From Balneolales bacterium (lineage in GTDB: Bacteria > Bacteroidota > Rhodothermia > Balneolales > Natronogracilivirgulaceae): a stretch of DNA of 7,309 nt. A model generated the notes under the pieces. It searched no databases. It was given only the letters and a program-made list of their open reading frames with translations, and was not told the origin of the DNA. Below, one piece after another: positions 1 to 5,749 of the stretch (positions within the stretch are counted from its first letter, which is position 1; each line of letters opens with the position of its first letter). The stretch is from positions 1-7,309 of the forward strand of contig SLHZ01000104.1 of NCBI GenBank assembly GCA_007135895.1, in the 5' to 3' direction. The position numbers were made by a program, and so were the translations under genes.

Positions 1-1
1 C

Positions 2-451
2 AGCTACGAGCTTTCTGAAGAAATTGCCGGCCGAAGGAAAGAAGCCGAAGAAAAGCGACGAAAATTGGGAGGATTAGAAAACCAGATCAACCAACTGGCA
101 GGGGAATCGGAACTTTCCGATGCAATGACCGCTCTGGAGACCTCCCGCGAAAAACTGCGCAATGCATACAAGGACTGGCTGGTTGCAAAAACAGCACTGC
201 ATATTCTCGGTGATGTCAAGGCGACGTATGAGCGGGAACGGCAGCCGGAAGTCATACAGCGGTCCGGTACGTATTTCCGCACGATAACCGGAGGAGCCTA
301 TGACCGGATTCGTGTTTCGCTTGATGAAAAGGAGATCGCCCGGCGCAGAAATGCCTGGGAGGCGCCGCCATACAAGGCCGGTCGCGGAACCCTGCTCAAA
401 TACATCCGAAATGTATCCTCGGCATCCACAGGATGTGTGACGGATGGCTGA
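2..451 (+). CDS. YhaN-like AAA ATPase (SMC/Rad50-like), 3' part only, probably C-terminally truncated
   Basis: The reading frame is open from base 2 to a TGA at 449-451, so the 5' part lies outside the window. The visible 149 residues begin with a charged, Lys/Glu/Arg-rich coiled-coil stretch. The motif RQPEVIQRSGTYFRTITGGA (about residues 80-99 of the visible part) follows; it is the block that leads into the C-terminal ATPase half of YhaN-type proteins (DNA-repair-like AAA ATPases often paired with an SbcD-like phosphoesterase). In that family an LSRGT-type signature, then QLYLALRLA, then Walker B (LILDDPF-like) should come next. Here only a decayed EAPPYKAGRGTLLKYIRN is seen, and the frame ends 20 residues after the RGT. 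No Walker B occurs in any forward frame before 592. I infer a truncated, probably non-functional ATPase. The family call is fairly sure; the pseudogene reading is less so because the 5' end is unseen. Confidence 0.6.
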   Translation, partial: SYELSEEIAGRRKEAEEKRRKLGGLENQINQLAGESELSDAMTALETSREKLRNAYKDWLVAKTALHILGDVKATYERERQPEVIQRSGTYFRTITGGAYDRIRVSLDEKEIARRRNAWEAPPYKAGRGTLLKYIRNVSSASTGCVTDG

Positions 452-592
452 AACCGGACTGTAAGCTGCTGCCGGATGTATAATCTCGCGTCCGTCCTTC
501 GAACTGTAGCAGGTAGCAGGATGCTGAGTACCCTGGCCGGCAATTTAGCGCAAGCCGTACATGGAACACAATTTTCGAACACTGTTGCCCGG
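452..592. other. Intergenic gap between convergent genes
   Basis: This gap separates the 3' ends of the YhaN-like gene (plus strand) and the PH/SHOCT gene (minus strand). After the TGA at 449-451 the same frame stays open to about 641, but the translation has no resemblance to the missing YhaN C-terminus. I saw no convincing hairpin terminator. TTCGAAC occurs twice (about 499 and 574), which may be chance. Confidence 0.5.
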
Positions 593-1189
593 TCACTGAA
601 ACTTTTGCGCTTCCCGCCGGTATTCTTCTTCGGACAGTAGCCCCTGCTGCCATAGGCCGACCAGCTCATTTTTTCGTTCCATGACGCCACAGGGATAGGA
701 GGGCTGATTACGTTCGATTTCCCTGCGCATCTCTCTGCGCTCTTTTTCGGAGGCTGCGGCCTGTTCCAGAAGCGCAGCGACCGGTTCCGGATCGGCAATG
801 CCATAAAGGATGGTTTCCATCACGTGATTGGCTCGTTGGTCCCGGACATACTGCAATATGATATTGCCGAGGCCCATACGCTTTTGCATGCGCGTGGATT
901 CCACCCGGCACGAAAGAAGATCATGCAAGGGGATTGAAATATCCGTTTCGCCGCTGAAAAGCTTCCAGCGGATAATGCTGATCCCGGTATTGGTGATCCG
1001 GCAGGTCTCGGTTTTCAGCTTTTTCAGGTAATACGCCCAGACGAGCAGTCCGGTCCCGGCAGCGGGTATCAGGAGGAAACCGATGGCAAATGCCGGCCAG
1101 AAGTGACGCCACTCTGTTTTCAGATCGTATGGTTTGGCTTGCTTCATATCCTTTTTCTCATTTGGCATACCCGGGAGAGAATCTTTCAT
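593..1189 (-). CDS. Membrane-anchored bacterial PH-like (bPH_2/DUF304-type) protein with C-terminal SHOCT-like motif
   Basis: The protein has 198 residues from the ATG at 1189; an in-frame GTG at 1213 would add eight. A charged N-terminus is followed by a hydrophobic segment (about residues 32-54, AFAIGFLLIPAAGTGLLVWA) that anchors it in the inner membrane. A PH-like domain follows (about 58-145), with ITNTGISIIRWKLFSGETD and then ISIPLHDLLSCRVE. This is the usual bPH_2 pattern of a beta strand, a 'W..F...' turn and a strand reading 'I.l.di..v'. A Glu/Arg-rich linker follows. The last 30 residues (ERKNELVGLWQQGLLSEEEY) match the SHOCT helix pair, which is typical of oligomerising C-termini. 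The function is unknown; such proteins are often membrane scaffolds. It runs divergently from the ccm operon and convergently to the ATPase remnant. No Shine-Dalgarno site is clear at either start. Confidence 0.7.
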   Translation of the reverse strand: MKDSLPGMPNEKKDMKQAKPYDLKTEWRHFWPAFAIGFLLIPAAGTGLLVWAYYLKKLKTETCRITNTGISIIRWKLFSGETDISIPLHDLLSCRVESTRMQKRMGLGNIILQYVRDQRANHVMETILYGIADPEPVAALLEQAAASEKERREMRREIERNQPSYPCGVMERKNELVGLWQQGLLSEEEYRREAQKFQ

Positions 1190-1221
1190 GGAGCATTCCA
1201 CATGTAACTCCACAAGTAACA

Positions 1222-1307
1222 GGTTAATAACGAAATCGGCAAGAAAGAGCGCCGTTCATTCATATTGTCCCCATTGTCTGAATCTAAAAGGGTAACAACG
1301 AAATGGG
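1222..1307. repeat. Imperfect 18-bp direct repeat pair (1222-1239 and 1290-1307)
   Basis: The copies read ggttaataacgaaatcgg and gggtaacaacgaaatggg, with 15 of 18 bases identical. Each is followed some 20 to 30 bases later by a cattca-atattgtc-like string (about 1257 and 1314). This could be an old duplication or a pair of regulator sites in front of the divergent genes; the sequence does not decide. Confidence 0.35.
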
Positions 1308-1340
1308 ATATGCCATTCAAATATTGTCAGCGGGTAAATA

Positions 1341-1394
1341 CTGGAAAACCTGGTTCACCGGGTTCGTCTGGCACATCTGGCTCATGCCCGTGAA
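1341..1394. repeat. Degenerate 9-bp tandem repeat, about six units
   Basis: Units start at 1341, 1350, 1359, 1368, 1377 and 1386, with a consensus near ctggNtcaN. Examples are ctggttcac (1350), ctggcacat (1368) and ctggctcat (1377); the last unit is poorly kept. Read from the ATG at 1303 this gives a tripeptide pattern W-x-x. Codon-position variation does not favour any frame. The block is followed by a T8 run and then the 18-bp array. Confidence 0.6.
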
Positions 1395-1415
1395 CTGTTT
1401 TTTTTGTAAATTCGT

Positions 1416-1559
1416 TACCATTGCAGCGAGTGCTGCGATTTCAGCGGGCGTTGCCCGTGCAACGGGTGTTACGATTGCAGAAAATACTGCGATTGCAACG
1501 AGTGTTACGATTGCAGCAAATACTCCGATTGCATCGAATGTTATCATTGCAACGAGGCC
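1416..1559. repeat. 18-bp tandem array, eight degenerate units, directly upstream of and in frame with ccmC
   Basis: Units start at 1416 and then every 18 bases without a single indel. The consensus is near tacgattgcaacgagtgt; unit 4 is tacgattgcagaaaatac and unit 6 is tacgattgcagcaaatac. Counting minority bases by hand per column in the ccmC frame (codons starting at 1421), third positions carry 15 changes, first 10 and second 7. Several changes are synonymous (CAG/CAA for Gln, CTG/TTG/TTA/CTC for Leu), giving a hexapeptide LQRVLR (units 1 and 5). This points to translation fused to CcmC, but the only candidate start before the array is a TTG at 1421; an ATG occurs in unit 7 at 1538. The sample is small, so the coding argument is an inference. 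Confidence 0.8.
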
Positions 1560-1594
1560 GCTCCTCCTTGTATCCACATATCTTTCGTTACTTG

Positions 1595-2278
1595 ATGCCA
1601 AGGCTCTCTCCCTGGAAATATGCTGTACTCGTCTGGATGACTCTGGTGCTGGCCGCAGCCTTCATGATGCCGGTCCCGGACATACCGATCCTGCATGAAA
1701 CTTCGCGCAATCTGTTTTTTCACGTGCCGATGTGGTTTGCCATGACAGTGCTTTTTGCCGGAGGGCTGGTTTTCAGCATCCGCTATCTGACCGGCAACGA
1801 TTTGCGAATGGATCATTGGGCGGAAGCGGTTACCCGTACCGGTATTCTGTTTGGGGTATGCGGTTTGCTGACCGGCATGCTGTGGGCCCGGTTTACCTGG
1901 GGTACCTGGTGGACTTTTGCAGAGCCTAAAATGAACCTGTCGGCCATGGCACTGATGATCTACGTGGCCTATTTCATATTGCGATCTTCCTACGATGACC
2001 CCGAGAAACGAGCAAAAATCGCCGCCGTCTACAATATTTTCGCAGCTACTACGGTCCCGTTTCTGATTTACGTGATACCCCGGCAGCTTCCCAGTCTGCA
2101 CCCCGGTGCGGATGGCAATCCGGCTTTCAGCGATATCACCGCACCGGAACTCCGCCTTGTTTTCTATCCGGCCGTCATCGGCTTCATTGCCCTTTCGGTC
2201 TGGATCGCACAGCTGACCTTTCGTTTGACACGCTTGCAGATCCATATGGAACGGACTGAGAGCGGGTCTCATGACTAA
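1595..2278 (+). CDS. ccmC: Heme exporter/heme-handling protein CcmC
   Basis: This is an inner-membrane protein of cytochrome c maturation System I that binds heme at its outer face and passes it to CcmE. From the ATG at 1595 it has 227 residues, the usual CcmC length, with about six membrane segments. The two axial-ligand histidines of the family are present: His43 in NLFFHVPMWF and His169 in PRQLPSLHPGADGNPAF. The tryptophan-rich heme motif lies at 102-106 (WGTWW) but continues TFAEPKMN, so the Asp of the classic WWD (WWVWD in Escherichia coli) is replaced; this may be normal for the lineage. The frame is open upstream through the 18-bp array to 1394, so a longer protein starting at 1538 (ATG) or 1421 (TTG, 285 residues) is possible. 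I chose 1595 because family homology begins there. No Shine-Dalgarno site is present. ccmD follows 12 bases after the stop, and ccmB, often adjacent, is not here. Confidence 0.93.
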   Translation: MPRLSPWKYAVLVWMTLVLAAAFMMPVPDIPILHETSRNLFFHVPMWFAMTVLFAGGLVFSIRYLTGNDLRMDHWAEAVTRTGILFGVCGLLTGMLWARFTWGTWWTFAEPKMNLSAMALMIYVAYFILRSSYDDPEKRAKIAAVYNIFAATTVPFLIYVIPRQLPSLHPGADGNPAFSDITAPELRLVFYPAVIGFIALSVWIAQLTFRLTRLQIHMERTESGSHD

Positions 2279-2290
2279 TAACAAAAACCC

Positions 2291-2617
2291 ATGAACATCA
2301 TTCTGTTTACAGGTACCATTCTGCTTGCGGAAACAATCCTGCAGACCGGCGCATTGCTGCAGACCGGTACCATCCTGTTGGTCGAAACCATGCTGCCGGT
2401 CGGTGCAATCCTGTCCCCTGGTATCATCCAGTTGACCGAAACCATACTGCAGGCCGGCATATCGACTTCCGAAGCCGGTTCCTCTTTTTCAGCATTCATG
2501 TACTCCCACAACCTCATTTTCGTGGTTTTGGGCGTAAGTCTGATTATCTGGCTTCTTCTGGCCGTCTATCTGATTCGTCTGGATAAAAAGCTTTCCAGAC
2601 TGGAAAAAAAGAGATAA
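2291..2617 (+). CDS. ccmD: CcmD-like small membrane protein with hexapeptide-repeat N-terminal extension
   Basis: The C-terminal 39 residues (from Met70, ATG at 2498) form a complete CcmD-like unit. They have a short lumenal start (MYSHN), one membrane helix (LIFVVLGVSLIIWLLLAVYL) and a basic tail with RLDKKLSRLEKKR. CcmD bridges CcmC and holo-CcmE so that heme-loaded CcmE can be released. Typical CcmD proteins have about 40-70 residues; this frame gives 108 because of nine hexapeptide repeats (residues 3-56, consensus TIL-x-x-G/E) at the N-terminus. I kept the ATG at 2291 for two reasons. It lies 12 bases after ccmC, as expected in a tight operon, and repeat variation is highest at third codon positions in this frame. 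The alternative start at 2498 would leave a 219-base gap. Neither start has a Shine-Dalgarno site. Family assignment rests on position, size and the RLDK-LEKK tail. Confidence 0.72.
   Translation: MNIILFTGTILLAETILQTGALLQTGTILLVETMLPVGAILSPGIIQLTETILQAGISTSEAGSSFSAFMYSHNLIFVVLGVSLIIWLLLAVYLIRLDKKLSRLEKKR
2297..2458 (+). repeat. 18-bp tandem array, nine units, with 54-bp higher-order period, inside the ccmD frame
   Basis: Nine units run from 2297 every 18 bases without indels; unit 3 is acaatcctgcagaccggc and unit 9 is accatactgcaggccggc. The sixth residue goes Gly-Glu-Gly three times in a row, and the Glu units (2, 5, 8) share Leu-x-Glu, so the real repeat is three copies of 54 bp (2297-2350, 2351-2404, 2405-2458). 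Hand-counted minority bases in this frame are 12 at first, 13 at second and 19 at third codon positions. The second codon keeps Ile/Leu/Met with changing third bases. This supports translation. The unit has no evident sequence kinship to the array upstream of ccmC beyond the shared 18-bp period. Confidence 0.85.
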
Positions 2618-2626
2618 TTTGCCCCG

Positions 2627-3022
2627 ATGAGACCCCGAGTACTTTTTGGTATTGCCGGAATCATTCTGTTTACCAGTGTGGTGATGCTGCATTTCAGCAA
2701 AAGCATCAGTTCGTACGTTGATTTCGAGCAGGCCGCCGCGACGCCCGGCGACCAGGTCCATGTGATCGGTACATGGGACAGTTCACAGCCTGCGCTCTTT
2801 TCCACCGAGACCATGACCTTCAGTTTTTATATGACCGATGAATCGGGCAATACCCGGCGCGTGACCTATCCGCGTCCGAAACCCAACAACTTTGAGCAGG
2901 CCGACCAGATCGTTGTCATTGGGCAAATGCGTGGCGATACTTTTATATCACGTGATATGCTGGTCAAATGTCCCTCGAAATACAACGACAGCAGCCATCC
3001 GGAACTATCACAACTGCAGTAG
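2627..3022 (+). CDS. ccmE: Periplasmic heme chaperone CcmE, Cys (CXXXY) type
   Basis: This 131-residue protein matches the CcmE family in length and order. An N-terminal membrane anchor (residues 5-21, VLFGIAGIILFTSVVML) is followed by the motif SSYVDFEQA and an OB-fold beta barrel containing VHVIGTW, FSFYMTDESGN and QIVVIGQMRGDTF. The C-terminal tail has MLVKCPSKYND. CcmE takes heme from CcmC through a covalent bond and hands it to CcmF. In the classical protein the heme-binding residue is a His in HxxxY; here Cys115 with Tyr119 gives CxxxY, the form described for System I* in some sulfate reducers and archaea. The start ATG lies 9 bases after ccmD, and ccmF begins 6 bases after the stop, so the genes are surely co-transcribed. 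No Shine-Dalgarno site is seen. Confidence 0.96.
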   Translation: MRPRVLFGIAGIILFTSVVMLHFSKSISSYVDFEQAAATPGDQVHVIGTWDSSQPALFSTETMTFSFYMTDESGNTRRVTYPRPKPNNFEQADQIVVIGQMRGDTFISRDMLVKCPSKYNDSSHPELSQLQ

Positions 3023-3028
3023 CATCCC

Positions 3029-5569
3029 ATGATCGGAATTGTCGGCCATGCCCTCCTCTCCCTGGCGTTCCTCGCGGCTATTTTGACCACGTGGTTCTGG
3101 TACCTGGTTGCAAAAGACACGAGCTCGTCTGCTGAGAGCACCGCCCCGAATCTGTCCCCCGGCCGGGTCGAAACCATCGCCGCCGTCTTGTTTGCCGCGA
3201 AGGGGCTCCTGACTTTGGCGGCATCTGTTCTGCTGCTGTACCTGATCTTTTCGCATCAGTTTCAGTACTATTATGTCTACAACTATACCAGCACGGACCT
3301 TCAAAATATCTATCTATGGGCGGCATTTTACAGTGGACAGGAGGGAAGCCTGCTACTGTGGATCCTGTCGTCGTTCCTGGTCGGCCTGGCGATCCTGCGC
3401 TGGACCAGTCCGGTCTACCGTGCTCCGGTGATGTTTTTCATGGCCCTGACCCAGGTGTTCCTGCTTTCAATGGTTTCCGGTTTTCCGATACCCTGGTATG
3501 GAAACCTGGGTGCTTCGCCTTTCCGCACACTCGCTTCCACGATGCCCGATGCCTTGATATTCCAGACCCGGCCCGATTTTGTCCCATCGGAGGGAAGCGG
3601 TCTGAACGATCTGCTCCGCAGTCCCTGGATCATCATCCATCCACCGGTTATTTTTCTCGGTTTTGCCATGATGACCGTACCGTGGGCTTTTGCCCTGGCC
3701 TCACTCTGGAAACGCACATACCATGACTGGATCCACGCGGCACTGCCCTGGACTCTGGGAGCCAATCTGTGTCTGCTTACCGCGATATTCCTGGGTGGCT
3801 ACTGGGCCTACGTGACCCTTTCCTTTGGCGGCTACTGGGCCTGGGATCCGGTCGAAAACGCCTCCCTGGTACCCTGGATTTTCGGAATGGCCGGCATCCA
3901 TGCCATGCTGATCCAGAAAAAGCATGCCCGTGCCCACAAGGCCTCGATCATCTTCGCCATCCTGGCTTATGTCTCCATCGTCTATCAGACCTTTCTGACC
4001 CGTTCAGGCGTACTCGGTGACGCCTCGGTGCACAGCTTTGTCGACCTTGGCCTCTACAACCTGCTTTTATTTTTTATCGCAGTCGTCTCTGTCGTTGGAT
4101 TCGGTTTGCTGTTCTACCGGTACCGCGAACTACCGGAAGCGGATGAAGAGAGCCCGGTTATCAGCCGTGAATTCATGATGTTTGCCGGTGTCATGGTGCT
4201 CTTCCTGACGGGGCTGGTCATTATTATCGGGACCAGTTCGCCTATCATCGGCCGTCTTTTTGTGCCGCATCCCACACCGCCGGACCAGCAGTTCTACAAC
4301 AACTGGACCCTGCCTTTTGCCGTGTTCATTGCCGTTCTGACGGTCATTACCCAGTACTTGTGGTGGAAGCGGCTCGATAGCGAGGCCCTGGCTTCCGCTC
4401 TGATACGTCCCGCACTCATCGCCTCGGTGGTAACCATTATAGCTCTGGTCTGGGCCGATATACGGAACCTGGCCTACATGATCTATCTCTTTGCCGCCAT
4501 CTTTGCCGTAGCCGGAAACGGAAGCATTTTACTGGGAATGCTGCGCAGCAATCCGAAACGTACGGGTGGCAGTCTGACCCACGTTGGTCTGGCGGTGCTC
4601 ATGATCGGGTTTCTTGGCGCAGCTTATGACCGCCCGATGGTCGATGCGCGAACCCAGGATTACAATCGTGCCGTGAAAGCCAGACAGGTGATGGATTCGG
4701 ACGGATTCCCGGTCGAACAGCCCATTGAATTTGTAGAGCTGGAAAAGGGAATTCCGAAACTGATCGACGGGCGGTATATGGTGACATTCGTCGATGCGGA
4801 AATAACGGAACAAAACCGGCCGGGCGAGCAGGAGTATGAGATCCGGTTTGAGGATGTGAACAGCGGACGCGTTTTCACCATGCGTCCGACGGTCTATCCC
4901 ATGCTCTCCAATTCGTCGCCTGGAGCAGTGGAGTGGACGGTCGACACGGCAGTCCGTACCGGCTGGTTTTCCGATATCTTCATGTATGTGGCGGGATCAT
5001 CACTGGTGGATCGTGAAATCGAACGTATGAATCGCGAACAGCCGTCATCGATACGTTCCATTGACCAACTTGGTCCGCAAATGACCGGAGAGGATGGATC
5101 CGTGACCGTTCGACTGGGGCGGGGTGGAGTGGCACGGGTGGGAGATTATACGCTGACATTCAGGAATTTTGTCTATGTAGATCCCTCCGAAATGCCCGAT
5201 AACAGCATCATAGGGGTGAAGGCGGATCTGCTGCTGGTGCACCGTGAATCTGCCGACACCGTGAGCGTGCAGCCGCGGTATATCCTGACCTATGACCGTG
5301 AAGGGCAATATGTGTACAATCCCCCGGAGAAAATTGCGTTAACGGATGGTGAAGTACGTTTTTTGAACGTTCATCCGGAAGCGGATGAAATTGAACTGCT
5401 GATCCGGGGACTGGAAGGCGAGCCGGAAAGGGAATGGATCCTTATGTCCGCCGAACACAAACCGCTGATTTCGGTTGTATGGCTTGGTACATTTCTGCTG
5501 ATGTTCGGCTTCAGCATTTCGATCTTTTACCGGTGGGCGGACCAGAAAAAACGCGAGCGCAATGAGTAA
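3029..5569 (+). CDS. ccmF: Cytochrome c heme lyase subunit CcmF
   Basis: CcmF is the inner-membrane synthase that accepts heme from CcmE and ligates it to the CxxCH of apocytochrome c. The protein has 846 residues, longer than the roughly 650 of proteobacterial CcmF. The tryptophan-rich WWD motif lies at 267-283 (GGYWAWDPVENASLVPW). Four histidines fit the known heme ligands in order and spacing: His204 (IIIHPPVIF), His291 (GIHAML), His335 (ASVHSF) and His518 (SLTHVG), aligning with 173, 261, 303 and 491 of Escherichia coli CcmF. There are many membrane segments up to about 532, a large periplasmic domain at about 535-810, and a last helix at 814-833. The extra length is in that periplasmic domain. 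The final codons (KRERNE and stop) belong to a sequence copied in the repeat field downstream. In System I the partner CcmH would normally follow; it is not seen here. Confidence 0.97.
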   Translation: MIGIVGHALLSLAFLAAILTTWFWYLVAKDTSSSAESTAPNLSPGRVETIAAVLFAAKGLLTLAASVLLLYLIFSHQFQYYYVYNYTSTDLQNIYLWAAFYSGQEGSLLLWILSSFLVGLAILRWTSPVYRAPVMFFMALTQVFLLSMVSGFPIPWYGNLGASPFRTLASTMPDALIFQTRPDFVPSEGSGLNDLLRSPWIIIHPPVIFLGFAMMTVPWAFALASLWKRTYHDWIHAALPWTLGANLCLLTAIFLGGYWAYVTLSFGGYWAWDPVENASLVPWIFGMAGIHAMLIQKKHARAHKASIIFAILAYVSIVYQTFLTRSGVLGDASVHSFVDLGLYNLLLFFIAVVSVVGFGLLFYRYRELPEADEESPVISREFMMFAGVMVLFLTGLVIIIGTSSPIIGRLFVPHPTPPDQQFYNNWTLPFAVFIAVLTVITQYLWWKRLDSEALASALIRPALIASVVTIIALVWADIRNLAYMIYLFAAIFAVAGNGSILLGMLRSNPKRTGGSLTHVGLAVLMIGFLGAAYDRPMVDARTQDYNRAVKARQVMDSDGFPVEQPIEFVELEKGIPKLIDGRYMVTFVDAEITEQNRPGEQEYEIRFEDVNSGRVFTMRPTVYPMLSNSSPGAVEWTVDTAVRTGWFSDIFMYVAGSSLVDREIERMNREQPSSIRSIDQLGPQMTGEDGSVTVRLGRGGVARVGDYTLTFRNFVYVDPSEMPDNSIIGVKADLLLVHRESADTVSVQPRYILTYDREGQYVYNPPEKIALTDGEVRFLNVHPEADEIELLIRGLEGEPEREWILMSAEHKPLISVVWLGTFLLMFGFSISIFYRWADQKKRERNE

Positions 5570-5747
5570 AACCGGCGTAATTTGGAGTGATGAGCATAAC
5601 CAGAACATGATGCACACCAAGTAAAACGCGAGCGCAATGAGCGGACCGAGCATAACCAAATGCAATGAGCACAATGACTAAAACCGGCGTAATTAGCACA
5701 ATGAGCACATTGAGTAAAACCGGCGCAAAGAGCGCACTGAGTAAAAG
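5548..5747. repeat. Degenerate repeat field with about 9-bp period, overlapping the ccmF 3' end
   Basis: The field is built of GAG-initiated modules of roughly nine bases, such as gagcgcaat, gagcataac, gagcacaat and gagtaaaac, with occasional one-base indels. A 19-base string including the last codons of ccmF (5548-5566, aaaacgcgagcgcaatgag) recurs exactly at 5623-5641. taaaaccggcgtaatt at 5567-5582 recurs exactly at 5679-5694, with a near copy at 5715-5730. gagcataacca occurs at 5592 and 5648. The field therefore seems to have grown out of the end of ccmF. Stops occur in the ccmF frame and before the 5750 gene, so it is largely non-coding. It fills the whole 180-base gap; I see no terminator hairpin in it. 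Confidence 0.8.
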
Positions 5748-5749
5748 AA

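Larger units (their letters stand above)
1190..1594. other. Repeat-rich region upstream of ccmC, no confident gene
   Basis: This 405-base stretch separates the PH/SHOCT start from the conserved start of CcmC and should hold both divergent promoters. I could not identify a convincing promoter of the Bacteroidota type (TTG then TAnnTTTG) or the sigma-70 type. It contains an imperfect 18-bp direct repeat (1222 and 1290), a 9-bp periodic block (1341-1394), a run of eight T (1398-1405) and an 18-bp tandem array (1416-1559). A 131-codon frame from the ATG at 1303 covers the repeats but runs about 100 bases into ccmC out of frame. That part has no protein-like features, so I do not call it a gene. 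Confidence 0.6.

Noticed and set aside
1416..1559. CRISPR array
   Set aside because: Units are contiguous 18-mers with no spacers, and no cas gene is present.
1410..1595. Cys-rich reading of the array in the third forward frame, resembling a metallothionein-like peptide
   Set aside because: There is no start codon (a stop lies at 1407-1409), and variation concentrates on second positions, which is unlike coding sequence.
1317..1601. Minus-strand frame across the ccmC-side array with hydrophobic hexapeptides
   Set aside because: Any frame of an 18-bp array stays open and periodic. This one overlaps ccmC and has no independent support.
1303..1698. 131-codon plus-strand frame whose array part looks like the left-handed beta-helix hexapeptide (I-A-x-x-S/T-x)
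   Set aside because: It overlaps ccmC by about 100 bases out of frame. The array's variation in this frame is highest at first codon positions, and the tail has no protein-like pattern. The beta-helix look is a by-product of the 18-bp period.
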